Below are positions 38,407 through 48,375 of a DNA stretch of 64,000 bases, piece by piece. The first letter of the stretch is position 1; the number at the start of each line of letters is the position of its first letter. The notes beneath the pieces were generated by a model. It was not told where the DNA came from. It made no database searches and saw nothing but the letters and a program-made list of their open reading frames with translations. The stretch lies in NCBI RefSeq assembly GCF_011038845.1, contig NZ_JAAKDW010000008.1, positions 62,001-126,000 on the forward strand, read 5' to 3'. The DNA comes from Enterococcus sp. ZJ1622. GTDB lineage: Bacteria; Bacillota; Bacilli; Lactobacillales; Enterococcaceae. The translations under genes were made by a program, and so were the position numbers.

Positions 38407-40848
38407 ATGGCACAGAAGAAACGTCCTGCGAAGAAAAGGAAAAAGACCAAAAAGCAAAAACAGCAGCAGGAACAAATGCTGACGATCGGTGTGGGATTTG
38501 CCTTGATTTTATTTGCCGTTTTCGGTTTTTTGAAATTGGGCTTTTTAGGTATTCTAGTTGCAAACGGCTTTCGGATCATTGCAGGAAATACCTATCAGAT
38601 TCTCTGTCTTTTGTTAGCCATCTTGGGATTTTGGATTGTGATCAAGAATACGGAATTTTCAATAGGAAAAAATCGGCGCTGGTTTGGCGGGCTCCTTTTT
38701 TATCTGGGGATTTTACTTGTCTTACACGCGCATTTATTCGGGAAAATGCATAGCGGAGAACCGAACATCATCGGAACGACCTGGGATCTGCTAGCTAGCG
38801 ATATCAAACAAAGCCAAGTCGATAACAATGTAGGCGGCGGTATGCTCGGTGCAATTCTTTATCATTTTACGTATTTTCTGATCGCACAGCCTGGCAGTTA
38901 TCTAGCGGCACTCCTGTTATTGGCAGGAGGCGCATTCTTATTCAGTAATTTAGAAGGTTATCAGTTACTGAACGGTATCCAGACAATCGGCGAACGCTTG
39001 CAGGAATTACTAGAAGGTGATCCTGCGAAACAGGCACGTAAGCAAGAAGCCAGAGAAGCACGCCAAAAGCAGCGGGCAGAAGCCAGAGAAGCAAGACGAC
39101 TGGCGGCAAAAGAAGCAGCAGAAGCGGAAATAGCGGAGCTGGAACAAAAACGAGCGTCAAGGAAACAGCAAGTAGAGGATAGACCAACTGGGGATAAAGA
39201 TGAACCTGAAGAAGCAGAACCGGAGCAATTAAGTTTTGTTCCGATCGACAGCTTCCAGGAAAAGATAAAACCCGTCGCAAGTCCTCCAGCAATGCCGCAG
39301 CAAGATCTGGCACCACTGTCAGAGACGCAGTCAGATGAAGTGGTAGAAGACGATGGGACTGCTCTGGAATTTGAGATCGAGGCAGAGCAGGAGAATCATG
39401 ATTATGAATTGCCGTCGATCGATCTGCTCGACTCCATCCCAACCGTGGATCAAAGTGATGAATATAAGAAGATCGAAAAAAATATCGGTGTACTGGAGCA
39501 GACGTTCCAAAGTTTCGGTGTGGATGCCAAAGTGGTCAAAGCTAGCTTAGGCCCTTCCGTCACTAAGTTTGAAGTACAGCCTGCTGTAGGAGTGAAGGTA
39601 AGTAAGATCGTCAATTTGACGGATGACATTGCCCTGGCTCTAGCAGCTAAGGATGTCCGGATGGAAGCACCGATCCCCGGGAAATCATTGATTGGTATCG
39701 AAGTGCCGAATGGGAAGATCAGTATGGTTTCGTTTAGAGAAATCATTGAGGCTCAGCCCAACCATCCTGACAAGCTGCTGGAAGTGCCATTAGGTCGAGA
39801 TGTCTCTGGACGTGTCCAAACAGCGGATCTGTCCAAAATGCCTCACTTGCTTGTGGCAGGTTCTACCGGTAGCGGGAAATCGGTCGCGATCAATGGGATC
39901 ATCACAAGTATCCTGATGCGGGCGAAACCACATGAAGTGAAACTGATGATGATCGATCCGAAAATGGTCGAACTGAACATGTACAATGGGATACCGCATC
40001 TTTTGACGCCCGTTGTAACCAATCCGAGAAAAGCGGCACAAGCTTTGCAAAAAGTCGTTCAAGAAATGGAAGAACGTTACGAAAAATTTGCAGCAACAGG
40101 TGTCAGAAATATTTCTGGATATAATGAATTCATCCAGCAGAAAAATCTGGAAAATGGGACGAAACATCCTACCTTGCCATTTATCGTCGTTATCGTGGAT
40201 GAATTGGCTGATCTGATGATGGTCGCAAGTAACGAAGTAGAAGATGCGATCATTCGGTTAGCGCAAATGGCTCGTGCTGCCGGTATCCATATGATTTTGG
40301 CAACACAACGGCCAAGTGTGGACGTTATCACCGGGATCATTAAAGCCAATGTACCATCACGAATGGCCTTTGCAGTTTCCAGCGGGACCGATTCTCGTAC
40401 GATCATTGATTCAAATGGCGCCGAAAAACTACTAGGTCGAGGAGACATGCTCTTCTTGCCTATGGGAGAAAACAAACCGATCCGTGTCCAAGGTGCGTTC
40501 ATCTCTGATCATGAAGTGGAACGTATCGTAAGCTTTGTGACCGATCAGCAAGAAGCGCATTATGAGGAAAAAATGATGCCGACAGATGAAGTGGAATCGA
40601 CTGGAACGACAGAGCAGCCACAAGACGATCTGTTCGAAGAAGCAAAAGCGCTCGTCATCGAAATGCAGACAGCAAGTATCTCTTTATTGCAGCGAAGATT
40701 CCGGATCGGCTACAACCGTGCGGCACGTCTCGTAGACGAGCTGGAAGCCCATGGAGTAGTGGGGCCATCTGAAGGAAGCAAACCAAGAAAAGTCTTTATC
40801 GAACAAGCAGAGGAATCAGAGACTATCCCTGAAGATGAAGGGATGTAA
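38407..40848 (+). CDS. ftsK: DNA translocase FtsK/SpoIIIE
   Basis: Protein of 813 residues that pumps chromosomal DNA through the division septum. Order: basic N terminus, four membrane helices to about residue 190, a charged Ala/Glu/Arg linker with coiled-coil character (about 200-260), a second linker, the motor domain with Walker [14 protein letters not shown] near residue 485 and Walker [13 protein letters not shown], and the C-terminal gamma winged-helix ([19 protein letters not shown]). It is followed by an unusually long hairpin. Confidence 0.95.
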   Translation: MAQKKRPAKKRKKTKKQKQQQEQMLTIGVGFALILFAVFGFLKLGFLGILVANGFRIIAGNTYQILCLLLAILGFWIVIKNTEFSIGKNRRWFGGLLFYLGILLVLHAHLFGKMHSGEPNIIGTTWDLLASDIKQSQVDNNVGGGMLGAILYHFTYFLIAQPGSYLAALLLLAGGAFLFSNLEGYQLLNGIQTIGERLQELLEGDPAKQARKQEAREARQKQRAEAREARRLAAKEAAEAEIAELEQKRASRKQQVEDRPTGDKDEPEEAEPEQLSFVPIDSFQEKIKPVASPPAMPQQDLAPLSETQSDEVVEDDGTALEFEIEAEQENHDYELPSIDLLDSIPTVDQSDEYKKIEKNIGVLEQTFQSFGVDAKVVKASLGPSVTKFEVQPAVGVKVSKIVNLTDDIALALAAKDVRMEAPIPGKSLIGIEVPNGKISMVSFREIIEAQPNHPDKLLEVPLGRDVSGRVQTADLSKMPHLLVAGSTGSGKSVAINGIITSILMRAKPHEVKLMMIDPKMVELNMYNGIPHLLTPVVTNPRKAAQALQKVVQEMEERYEKFAATGVRNISGYNEFIQQKNLENGTKHPTLPFIVVIVDELADLMMVASNEVEDAIIRLAQMARAAGIHMILATQRPSVDVITGIIKANVPSRMAFAVSSGTDSRTIIDSNGAEKLLGRGDMLFLPMGENKPIRVQGAFISDHEVERIVSFVTDQQEAHYEEKMMPTDEVESTGTTEQPQDDLFEEAKALVIEMQTASISLLQRRFRIGYNRAARLVDELEAHGVVGPSEGSKPRKVFIEQAEESETIPEDEGM

Positions 40849-40892
40849 GTCCTCCAGTTCCTTATACGATAAAAAACAAACAATCATGTAAA

Positions 40893-40972
40893 AGACAAGA
40901 CATGGCGATACCAAAGGGGGAAAGCTGAGCTTTATCCTTTTGATACGCGGTCTTGTCTTTTTTTATTTTGTT
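40893..40972 (+). terminator. Long hairpin after ftsK
   Basis: AAAAGACAAGAC pairs with GTCTTGTCTTTT; pairing resumes inward through GCGATACCAAAGG / CCTTTTGATACGC to an AAAGCT/AGCTTT tip, about 80 bases in all. Acts as terminator; the length suggests a second role or an inserted palindrome. Confidence 0.75.
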
Positions 40973-41071
40973 AGATTAAAGTTCTATTCGATTTATTTGT
41001 GAAGTATTGCATTAACTAACTGAATCAGGTATAGTATGTAGCGAAACTTTGAGAAAAAGAGGGAAAATATT

Positions 41072-42142
41072 TTGGAAAAACAATCCATATACGGCTTGAC
41101 GAATGAAGAGTTAACAAATTGGTTTTTAGAAAACGGTGAGAAAAAATTCCGAGCTGCCCAAGTTTGGGAATGGTTGTATCAAAAGCGTGTCAGTGATTTT
41201 TCAGAAATGACGAACCTGTCCAAACAGCTGATCCAGAAACTGTCTGATCATTTTGTGATCAATCCTTTGAAGCAGATGGTGGTTCAAGAAGCTGCTGACG
41301 GGACAGTGAAATATCTGTTCGAATTACCTGACAAGAACATGATCGAAACGGTTTTGATGAGACAGGAATACGGGTTATCAGTTTGTGTGACGACACAAGT
41401 AGGATGTAACATCGGCTGTACTTTCTGTGCGAGTGGTTTATTGAAGAAAAACCGTGATCTGACCGCAGGCGAGATCGTGGCGCAAATCATGATGGTCCAG
41501 CATTATTTCGACGAACGAGGTCTAGGAGAGCGAGTTTCTCACGTCGTTGTGATGGGGATCGGCGAACCATTTGACAACTATGATAATGTAATGAATTTTC
41601 TTCATATCATCAACGATGCAAAGGGATTGGCAATCGGCGCACGTCACATCACCGTGTCAACAAGCGGTTTGGCACATAAAATCAAAGAATTCGCTAATAA
41701 CGGATTACAAGTGAACTTGGCGATTTCTTTACATGCACCGAATAATGACGTTCGAACATCGATCATGCGGATCAACCGCAGTTTCCCGATCGAAAAACTG
41801 ATGGAAGCAGTAGATGAATATCTGGAAAAGACAAATCGAAGAATCACCTTCGAATATATCATGCTGAACCAGGTGAATGACCGGCCGGAACATGCACAGC
41901 AATTAGCAGATCTCTTGAAAGATAAGAAGAAGCTTGCTTATGTGAATTTGATTCCTTACAATCCAGTGAGTGAACATGACCAGTATTCCCGCAGTCCCAA
42001 AGCCGATGTACTGAAATTCTATGATGTATTGAAGAAAAACGGCGTGAATTGCGTTATACGAAAAGAACACGGAACGGATATTGACGCAGCGTGCGGTCAG
42101 CTGCGGAGCAAACAGATGAAAAAAGAAAAAGCAGCAAGATAA
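41072..42142 (+). CDS. rlmN: 23S rRNA/tRNA (adenine-C2)-methyltransferase RlmN
   Basis: Radical SAM enzyme of 356 residues that methylates C2 of A2503 in 23S rRNA and A37 of some tRNAs. The iron-sulfur motif is [13 protein letters not shown] (CxxxCxxC); [14 protein letters not shown] is the SAM-binding GEP motif; the C-terminal cysteine is in DAACGQL. The start is a TTG at 41072 behind GAGGG. Note that this family modulates sensitivity to some ribosome inhibitors. It is followed by a repeat-associated hairpin. Confidence 0.93.
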   Translation: MEKQSIYGLTNEELTNWFLENGEKKFRAAQVWEWLYQKRVSDFSEMTNLSKQLIQKLSDHFVINPLKQMVVQEAADGTVKYLFELPDKNMIETVLMRQEYGLSVCVTTQVGCNIGCTFCASGLLKKNRDLTAGEIVAQIMMVQHYFDERGLGERVSHVVVMGIGEPFDNYDNVMNFLHIINDAKGLAIGARHITVSTSGLAHKIKEFANNGLQVNLAISLHAPNNDVRTSIMRINRSFPIEKLMEAVDEYLEKTNRRITFEYIMLNQVNDRPEHAQQLADLLKDKKKLAYVNLIPYNPVSEHDQYSRSPKADVLKFYDVLKKNGVNCVIRKEHGTDIDAACGQLRSKQMKKEKAAR

Positions 42143-42217
42143 AAAGGGGGGTGTGACAATAATGTTGTCACATGTCCCTTTTTTACTGCTTGATGCAGGG
42201 CAGCTTTTTCACAACCT
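42141..42217 (+). repeat. Leading hairpin plus truncated repeat unit
   Basis: AAAAAGGGGGGTGTGACAA pairs with TTGTCACATGTCCCTTTTT (42141-42184). It is followed directly by only the right arm of the AAGCTTGCATC type unit: ACTGCTTGATGCAGGGCAGC, then TTTTTCACAACC. The left arm and CGGTGTTC end are missing. It serves as terminator of rlmN. Confidence 0.75.
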
Positions 42218-42285
42218 TTTTTAAGCATTATTTTTTCGCTTTTTTCCCCCAGACTGTTAGAATAAGCAGGAATGGAGGGAAACAG

Positions 42286-42837
42286 ATGATTATCAGTGAA
42301 TTCGATCGCAACAATCCAGTTTTGAAAGATCAGCTTGCTGACTTATTGAGGTTGACTTGGCCAGAGGAATACAGTGAAGATTCTTTAAAAGCAGTTGAAG
42401 AGCTGATGAAGCCTGAACGTGTGGCTGTTTCTGCAATTGATGGGGATCAGCTTCTAGGGTTTGTCGGAGCGATTCCGCAATACGGAGTGACTGGCTGGGA
42501 GCTTCATCCTTTAGTTGTCGAAAGCTCTCGTCGAAAAAATAAAATCGGGACTCGTCTTGTGGACTATCTGGAAAAAGAAGTAGCTTCAAGAGGTGGGATC
42601 ACCTTATACTTAGGCGCAGACGACTTGGATCATGCGACAACATTAAGTCAAGCAGATCTATTTGAACATACATTTGACAAAGTAGAGGCAGTCAAAAATC
42701 TGAAAGAGCACCCTTATGAGTTTTATGAGAAATTGGGGTATAAGATCGTGGGTGTGATCCCGAATGCGAACGGTTGGGACAAACCGGACATTTGGATGGC
42801 TAAAGGAATCGTTTCCCGGCCGGAACAAATTGAATAA
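42286..42837 (+). CDS. Aminoglycoside 6'-N-acetyltransferase, AAC(6')-Ii-like
   Basis: GNAT acetyltransferase of 183 residues. Sequence blocks MIISEFDRNNPVLKDQL, AIPQYG.TGWELHPLVVES, YLEKEVASRGGIT and NANGWDKPDIWMAK match what I remember of the intrinsic AAC(6')-Ii of E. faecium, with many differences between the blocks. Relatives are chromosomal in E. durans and E. hirae. It acetylates the 6'-amino group of aminoglycosides such as tobramycin and kanamycin, giving low-level intrinsic resistance. The start is the ATG at 42286 behind GGAGGG; a frame from 42172 runs into the repeat. It has its own terminator, so it is a single-gene unit. Confidence 0.88.
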   Translation: MIISEFDRNNPVLKDQLADLLRLTWPEEYSEDSLKAVEELMKPERVAVSAIDGDQLLGFVGAIPQYGVTGWELHPLVVESSRRKNKIGTRLVDYLEKEVASRGGITLYLGADDLDHATTLSQADLFEHTFDKVEAVKNLKEHPYEFYEKLGYKIVGVIPNANGWDKPDIWMAKGIVSRPEQIE

Positions 42838-42887
42838 GGGGATTGATTCACAGGGTGAGTAAAGAGCATCTAATCATCCTTTTCTAG

Positions 42888-42933
42888 AATAAACCTGAAG
42901 AACTGTTCGTATGAACGGTTCTTCAGGTTTATT
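42888..42933. terminator. Terminator of the acetyltransferase gene
   Basis: AATAAACCTGAAGAAC/GTTC pairs with GAAC/GGTTCTTCAGGTTTATT around GTAT with one mismatch, then ATTTTATTTT. Confidence 0.85.
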
Positions 42934-42977
42934 ATTTTATTTTCTTTATTTGTGAAAGAAAATCCTTATTAAATAAA

Positions 42978-43128
42978 GAATTTTCAGAAAAAAGTACGTA
43001 ACAATTCACGAAAAAAGCATTATTTTTTGGAAAAAGAGAAAAAAAGTGTTGCTTTTTTAATAATTATTCATTAAACTCTTATACAACTTCAGAAAATATT
43101 AATTATTCTGAAAATTCCAATAAAGGGG
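42978..43128 (+). promoter_or_regulatory. oppA promoter and leader with candidate TldR target
   Basis: TTGCTT at 43049-43054 and TAAACT at 43072-43077 (17-base spacer) form a promoter. In the leader, TTCAGAA (43088) and TTCTGAA (43106) can pair. The sequence GAAAATTCC at 43110-43118 is, on the minus strand, GGAATTTTC preceded by CTTTATT; it equals the first nine bases of the candidate guide downstream of the TnpB-derived gene (50398-50406) and abuts the oppA ribosome site AAAGGGG. A 12-base inverted copy of part of it, GAATTTTCAGAA, lies at 42978-42989 upstream of the promoter. Confidence 0.55.
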
Positions 43129-43136
43129 TACAGAAA

Positions 43137-44801
43137 ATGAAAAAGAAGATGACATTTGGTTTGGTTGCAGTATGCGGCCTTGTACTTGCCGGTTGTTATG
43201 GCGGTAGTTCAGCAACAAGTAACAGTAGTTCTGCAAGTAGCGGTTCAGCAGATGGAGGTGGCGTATTCAATCTAGTTGTACCTCAAGAAATGCCGACAGC
43301 TGATCTGTCTGTAGCAACCGATACCATCAGTTTCACCGCATTGAATAACGTATATGAAGGGATCTATCGTCTGGATGAAGACAGCAAGCCTCAACCTGCA
43401 GGCGCAAGTGAGATGGCTGAAGTCAGTGAAGATGGATTAACCTATAAAGTCAAATTGAGAGAAGATGCCAAGTGGTCTAACGGCGAACCTGTGAAAGCGG
43501 CAGACTACGTATATGGCTGGCAGCGGACAGTTGATCCAGCTACAGCTTCGGAATATGCGTATCTTTTTGCTCCAGTCGTAAATGCAGAAGATATCACAGC
43601 TGGCAAGAAAGACAAATCAGAATTAGGGATCAAAGCAGTAGGCGACTACGAACTGGAAATCACGTTGAACAAACAAACTCCGTATTTCCAATACTTGCTT
43701 GCCTTTCCATCATTCTTCCCACAAAGTCAAGCTGTAGTTGAGAAGAATGGAGATGCATATGCTTCAGCAAGTGACAAAGCCGTCTACAATGGGCCATTCA
43801 CATTAGAGGACTTTGACGGACCAGGAACAGATACAGAATGGACATACAAAAAGAACGATCACTATTGGGACAAAGACACAGTGAAACTCTCAGAAATCAA
43901 GGTCAGTGTCGTCAAAGAATCCTCTACTGCATTGAATCTGTTTAAAGACGGACAAGCAGACGATGTGATCTTATCAGGTGAACTTGCTCAGCAAAATGCC
44001 AATGATCCTGCGTATACTTCCGTGAAAGAAGCACGTACAAGTTACATCGAATTCAATCAGCGTGAAAAGGATTCGCCATTCAATAACGTGAATTTGAGAA
44101 AAGCAATCTCTTATTCGATCAACCGTGAAGCTTTAGTCAAACAAGTAATGGGTGACGGTTCAGTTGTTTCGACTGGTCTGATCCCGTCAGATATGTCAAC
44201 GAATCCGGAAACGAATGAAGACTTCGCAAAAGAAGCTGGCGAATTGGTTTCCTACGACAAAGACAAAGCAAAAGAACACTGGGACAAAGCGAAAAAAGAA
44301 TTGGGAATCGATTCATTGGAATTCGATCTGATGGCTTCCGATGATGATTCAACGAAGAAAGTGATCGAATATATCCAAAACTCGATCCAGGAAAATCTAG
44401 ATGGTGTCAAGGTAAAACCTACACCAGTACCGTTCTCTGTACGTCTTGACCGCTCGACTTCTGGTGATTTCGATGCTGTATTAGGCGGATGGGGTGCAGA
44501 CTATGCAGACCCAAGCAGCTTCACTGATCTGTTTGTTACAGGGAATTCTTATAACCGAGGCCAATGGAGCAATGAAGAATACGATAAAGCGGTAGCTGCG
44601 GCTGCTTCACAAGATGCTGGCGATGAAAAAGCACGATGGGATGATTTCCAAAAAGCGAACAAGATCATTGCTGATGACATGGGCGTCGTTCCAGTTTTCC
44701 AAAAGGCTGAAGGACACTTAGTCAATGAAAAAATCAAAGGGATCGTTCACCATGCGGCTGGCGCTTCTTGGGATTACAAGTGGACTTACGTAGAAGAATA
44801 A
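43137..44801 (+). CDS. oppA: Oligopeptide-binding lipoprotein OppA
   Basis: Lipoprotein of 554 residues: lipobox LVLAGC with Cys20, a Ser/Gly-rich linker, then a family 5 solute-binding protein (QEMPTADLSVATDTISF near the start, YKVKLREDAKWSNGEPVKA, KAISYSINREALVKQVMG). It captures peptides outside the membrane for OppBCDF. It is separated from oppB by a minus-strand DUF3899 gene, so the five opp genes are not one uninterrupted strand run, and oppB has its own upstream region. The promoter region contains a candidate target for the TnpB-derived regulator encoded after oppF. Confidence 0.93.
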   Translation: MKKKMTFGLVAVCGLVLAGCYGGSSATSNSSSASSGSADGGGVFNLVVPQEMPTADLSVATDTISFTALNNVYEGIYRLDEDSKPQPAGASEMAEVSEDGLTYKVKLREDAKWSNGEPVKAADYVYGWQRTVDPATASEYAYLFAPVVNAEDITAGKKDKSELGIKAVGDYELEITLNKQTPYFQYLLAFPSFFPQSQAVVEKNGDAYASASDKAVYNGPFTLEDFDGPGTDTEWTYKKNDHYWDKDTVKLSEIKVSVVKESSTALNLFKDGQADDVILSGELAQQNANDPAYTSVKEARTSYIEFNQREKDSPFNNVNLRKAISYSINREALVKQVMGDGSVVSTGLIPSDMSTNPETNEDFAKEAGELVSYDKDKAKEHWDKAKKELGIDSLEFDLMASDDDSTKKVIEYIQNSIQENLDGVKVKPTPVPFSVRLDRSTSGDFDAVLGGWGADYADPSSFTDLFVTGNSYNRGQWSNEEYDKAVAAAASQDAGDEKARWDDFQKANKIIADDMGVVPVFQKAEGHLVNEKIKGIVHHAAGASWDYKWTYVEE

Positions 44802-44822
44802 GCGCATGAGATGAGGATGAGA

Positions 44823-44860
44823 AAAAAGGGGCTTGACAAGATCTTTGTCACGCCCCATCT
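44823..44860 (-). terminator. Minus-strand terminator of the DUF3899 gene
   Basis: On the minus strand GGGGCGTGACAAAG pairs with CTTGTCAAGCCCC, then T6. The core again carries GTGACAA...TTGTCA. It may also stop oppA readthrough. Confidence 0.75.
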
Positions 44861-44872
44861 CATACTCAACGA

Positions 44873-45217
44873 TTATAAAAAAGAAAGAAACATCAACACG
44901 ATAGAAAGAACAAGCAAGATTCCGGCAATGATCAGCCAAAAGCTGTACATACCGTAGCTAGCAGACGAGAGTGAAGAAAATTCCGGTTTTTTCTTTCGGT
45001 TTCTTGTTCGGGCTAAATGGATCGATCGTTGAAAATGATCAAAGAAACCCGAAGAAAAGACCCATAAAAATCCGCCGATAATCAAAAACGGCAGCGCGCA
45101 TAAAAATAAATCATTCGATAATTGGATCAGGGTGAATTGGTTAGTCAAACCGTTTTTCAGTAAAACGAGGAGAATCAACGCACCGGCAAATGTGTAAGGA
45201 AGAGAATTCTTTTTCAT
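44873..45217 (-). CDS. DUF3899 small membrane protein
   Basis: Protein of 114 residues with three predicted helices (about 8-22, 35-58, 90-113) and a basic RTRNRKKKP loop, matching the DUF3899 family. Function unknown. Its position inside the opp locus, on the opposite strand between oppA and oppB, is unusual for an importer operon and splits the locus transcriptionally. Confidence 0.7.
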   Translation of the reverse strand: MKKNSLPYTFAGALILLVLLKNGLTNQFTLIQLSNDLFLCALPFLIIGGFLWVFSSGFFDHFQRSIHLARTRNRKKKPEFSSLSSASYGMYSFWLIIAGILLVLSIVLMFLSFL

Positions 45218-45298
45218 TATTTTGCTCCTTTATCTTTGGTTCTTTCATTAAATGTAGCGAAACATTTGTCAGAAGTCAAAAGCTAGGGGGAAACATTC

Positions 45299-46240
45299 GT
45301 GAATAGTTATATCAAATATGTATTGAAACGTGTCTTCTTTATGGTCATCACACTATGGTTAATTGCGACCATCACTTTTTTCTTGATGCAGTTATTACCA
45401 GGCACGCCTTATACCAATCAGGAAAGATTAAGTCCTGAAACGATCGAGATGCTGAACAAGCAAGTCGGTTTGGACAAGCCAGTAATCGTACAGTACGGGA
45501 TTTATCTGTCAAACCTTCTTCAAGGAGATTTTGGTATTTCCTTCCAATTTAAAAACCAGCCAGTCGCAAACCTGCTTGCAGGAAGGGTTGGTCCTTCTTT
45601 ACAGCTAGGATTGCAGGCGATTATTTTCGGAACAGTGATCGGGACGATCTTAGGAACGATTTCTGCCATGAAGCAAAACACATGGGCAGATACTTCTTCT
45701 ACATTAGTAGCGATCTTGGGACGCTCTATCCCAAACTTTGTATTTGCGGTATTACTGCAATATATCTTTGCAATCAAATTACAAATGCTGCCTATTGCAA
45801 AATGGGATGGGTTCGCCTATACGATCTTGCCGACGATTGCGTTAGCCATGTCGCCGTTAGCAGATTCCGCACGATTCATCCGAACAGAAATGGTAGAAGT
45901 TTTACACAGTGATTATGTAGAATTAGCCAAAGCAAAAGGACTCAGCCGATGGGAGATCGCTTTCAAACATGGACTCCGAAATAGCTTGATTCCATTGATG
46001 ACGCTGTTAGGGCCACTTGCTGTCGCATTGATGACAGGTTCACTTGTTGTTGAGAATATCTTTGCGATCCCAGGTATCGGCGAACAGTTTGTCAAATCGA
46101 TCACTACCAATGATTATCCAACGATCATGGCAGTAACGATCCTTTATTCATTCATGCTGATCTTCGTGATCTTGGTAGTGGATTTACTGTACGGGTTAGT
46201 TGACCCGAGAATCCGTGTTTCAGAAGGGAGCCGAAGCTAG
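45299..46240 (+). CDS. oppB: Oligopeptide ABC permease OppB
   Basis: Permease of 313 residues with six helices, N-terminal motif ITFFLMQLLPGTPY and EAA loop (VELAKAKGLSRWEIAFKHGL). First membrane subunit of the peptide importer. Starts at GTG 45299 behind AGGGGG. Ends directly at oppC. Confidence 0.93.
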   Translation: MNSYIKYVLKRVFFMVITLWLIATITFFLMQLLPGTPYTNQERLSPETIEMLNKQVGLDKPVIVQYGIYLSNLLQGDFGISFQFKNQPVANLLAGRVGPSLQLGLQAIIFGTVIGTILGTISAMKQNTWADTSSTLVAILGRSIPNFVFAVLLQYIFAIKLQMLPIAKWDGFAYTILPTIALAMSPLADSARFIRTEMVEVLHSDYVELAKAKGLSRWEIAFKHGLRNSLIPLMTLLGPLAVALMTGSLVVENIFAIPGIGEQFVKSITTNDYPTIMAVTILYSFMLIFVILVVDLLYGLVDPRIRVSEGSRS

Positions 46241-47284
46241 ATGGAAATGATACCGAAACGTTATGAAACGATCGCAGAGATTCCAGCTGATGAGTTTCTG
46301 CCATTACAGAAGAATACGGAAGAAGAAAGAGAACAGATCACAGCTCCGTCTTTGAATTTTATCCAGGATTCATGGCGGCGCTTGAAGAAAAACAAAGCAG
46401 CAGTCATTTCGATGGTCTTACTGCTGATAATTATCTTTGTTTCGATTATCACGGTGTTTGTTTCACCACATGACCCCACTGCACAAAATGTAGCGTATAT
46501 CAATCTGCCGCCTCGTATCCCTGGGATCAACATTGATGGTCTGAATGGGAAAGCCATGGTCGGCGGCGAATTAGTCGATAAATATGCCCAAGCGAATATC
46601 CCGGCAAATGTGAACTTCTTTTTAGGGACAGATGGTTTGGGACGAGATGTATTGAGCCGATTGTTCATGGGCACGAGGATCTCACTGCTGATCGCTTTCA
46701 TCGCTGCTTTACTTGATGTGACGATTGGTGTTGCATATGGGCTGGTCTCCGGTTTATTAGGCGGACGGATCGACAATGCGATGCAGCGTTTTTTGGAAAT
46801 CTTATCTGGTATCCCCAATTTAGTCGTCATGATCTTGATGCTAGTGGTATTTGAACCAGGGATCTTCTCGATCGTAGCTGCAATGGCGATCACGAACTGG
46901 ATTCCCATGGCGCGGATCGTCCGTGCACAAACCTTGAAATTGAAAGATCAGGAATATGTATTAGCCGGGATGACCTTAGGTGAGTCGAAAATGAAGATTG
47001 CCTTCAAGCATATTTTACCGAACATCTCCAGTGTGATCATTATCCAAATGATGTTCAGTATCCCGTCAGCGATATTCTTTGAAGCCTTTTTGAGCTTTAT
47101 CGGTCTGGGTCTGACCCCACCATCTGCTTCCCTTGGAACGATGCTGAGCGAAGGATACAAAACCTTCCTGTACTTGCCGTATCTTCTATGGATTCCGGCA
47201 GTGACTTTATCGGTCATCATGATCGGCTTCAATTTGCTGGCTGACGGTTTGCGTGATGCCTTTGATCCTAAAATGAAAGAGTGA
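46241..47284 (+). CDS. oppC: Oligopeptide ABC permease OppC
   Basis: Permease of 347 residues, with a longer cytoplasmic N terminus and an external loop after helix 1 typical of OppC; GTDGLGRDVLSRLFMGTRISL and the EAA loop VLAGMTLGESKMKIAFKHIL are present. Begins on the base after the oppB stop and overlaps the oppD region, so translation is coupled. Confidence 0.93.
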   Translation: MEMIPKRYETIAEIPADEFLPLQKNTEEEREQITAPSLNFIQDSWRRLKKNKAAVISMVLLLIIIFVSIITVFVSPHDPTAQNVAYINLPPRIPGINIDGLNGKAMVGGELVDKYAQANIPANVNFFLGTDGLGRDVLSRLFMGTRISLLIAFIAALLDVTIGVAYGLVSGLLGGRIDNAMQRFLEILSGIPNLVVMILMLVVFEPGIFSIVAAMAITNWIPMARIVRAQTLKLKDQEYVLAGMTLGESKMKIAFKHILPNISSVIIIQMMFSIPSAIFFEAFLSFIGLGLTPPSASLGTMLSEGYKTFLYLPYLLWIPAVTLSVIMIGFNLLADGLRDAFDPKMKE

Positions 47285-47289
47285 GACTT

Positions 47290-48375
47290 ATGACGAAAAT
47301 TTTGGAAGTGAAAAATCTAGAAATCTCCTTTGATACGTATGCTGGAAAAGTCCGGGCGATTCGCGGTGTCAATTTTCATTTGAATAAAGGCGAAACATTA
47401 GCGATCGTAGGAGAATCCGGAAGTGGGAAGTCTGTCACGACAAGAAGTATCATGCGGCTGCTTTCAAGCAATGCCAACATCGATTCCGGTCAGATTTTAT
47501 TCAAAGGAGAAGATATCGTTGGAAAAACGGAGCGGGAAATGCAAAAGATCCGCGGAAAAGAAATCGCAATGATTTTCCAAGACCCGATGACTTCTCTGGA
47601 CCCAACGATGCCTATCGGTAAACAAGTAGCGGAGTCTCTTCGTAAACATAACAAAGTATCGAAAAAAGAGGGACAAAAGGCAGCGCTGGAACTGTTGAAA
47701 TTAGTAGGAATCCCTGAAGCAGAAAAACGGATCAACAGTTATCCGCACCAGTTTTCAGGAGGACAACGGCAGCGGATCGTGATTGCGATCGCACTTGTTT
47801 GTTATCCAGAAATCCTGATTGCTGATGAACCTACGACCGCATTGGACGTAACGATCCAAGCACAGATTCTGGAATTACTGAAAGAGATCCAAACGAAAAT
47901 CGACACTTCGATCATCTTTATCACCCATGATCTTGGCGTAGTAGCCAATGTGGCTGATCGTGTAGCTGTCATGTATGGCGGGAAGATCGTGGAGGTAGGA
48001 ACCTCAGAAGAAATCTTTTATAATCCGCAGCATCCGTACACATGGGGATTACTGGGATCGATGCCGACATTGGATAGTGCCAGCGACCGGTTATATGCGA
48101 TCCCAGGTTCTCCGCCTGACTTGTTGAATCCGCCAAAGGGTGACGCGTTTTATCCGCGAAATGAGTATGCGATGAAAATCGATGCGGAACAAGAACCGCC
48201 ATTTTTTGAATTATCGAACACACATCAAGCAGCAACTTGGCTGCTTGCACCACAAGCGCCAAAAGTAACGCCACCAGAAGAGATCCAACGCCGCTGGGCT
48301 ATTTTCAGAGAAAAACAACACCATATTTACAGCCAAGGGGGAATGATGGATGTCAAAGAAGCTACTCGAGGTTAA
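47290..48375 (+). CDS. oppD: Oligopeptide ABC ATPase OppD
   Basis: ATPase of 361 residues: Walker [13 protein letters not shown], signature [15 protein letters not shown], Walker B ILIADEPTTALD, switch THD, and the C-terminal oligo/dipeptide domain ending in a cysteine-less form (the usual CxxxC iron-sulfur positions of many OppD proteins are not seen). Start ATG at 47290; GTG at 47281 is an alternative. Its end overlaps oppF by 26 bases. Confidence 0.92.
   Translation: MTKILEVKNLEISFDTYAGKVRAIRGVNFHLNKGETLAIVGESGSGKSVTTRSIMRLLSSNANIDSGQILFKGEDIVGKTEREMQKIRGKEIAMIFQDPMTSLDPTMPIGKQVAESLRKHNKVSKKEGQKAALELLKLVGIPEAEKRINSYPHQFSGGQRQRIVIAIALVCYPEILIADEPTTALDVTIQAQILELLKEIQTKIDTSIIFITHDLGVVANVADRVAVMYGGKIVEVGTSEEIFYNPQHPYTWGLLGSMPTLDSASDRLYAIPGSPPDLLNPPKGDAFYPRNEYAMKIDAEQEPPFFELSNTHQAATWLLAPQAPKVTPPEEIQRRWAIFREKQHHIYSQGGMMDVKEATRG

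Noticed and set aside
42172-42285. N-terminal extension of the acetyltransferase
   Set aside because: This part is repeat sequence; the known N terminus MIISEFD starts at 42286 behind GGAGGG.
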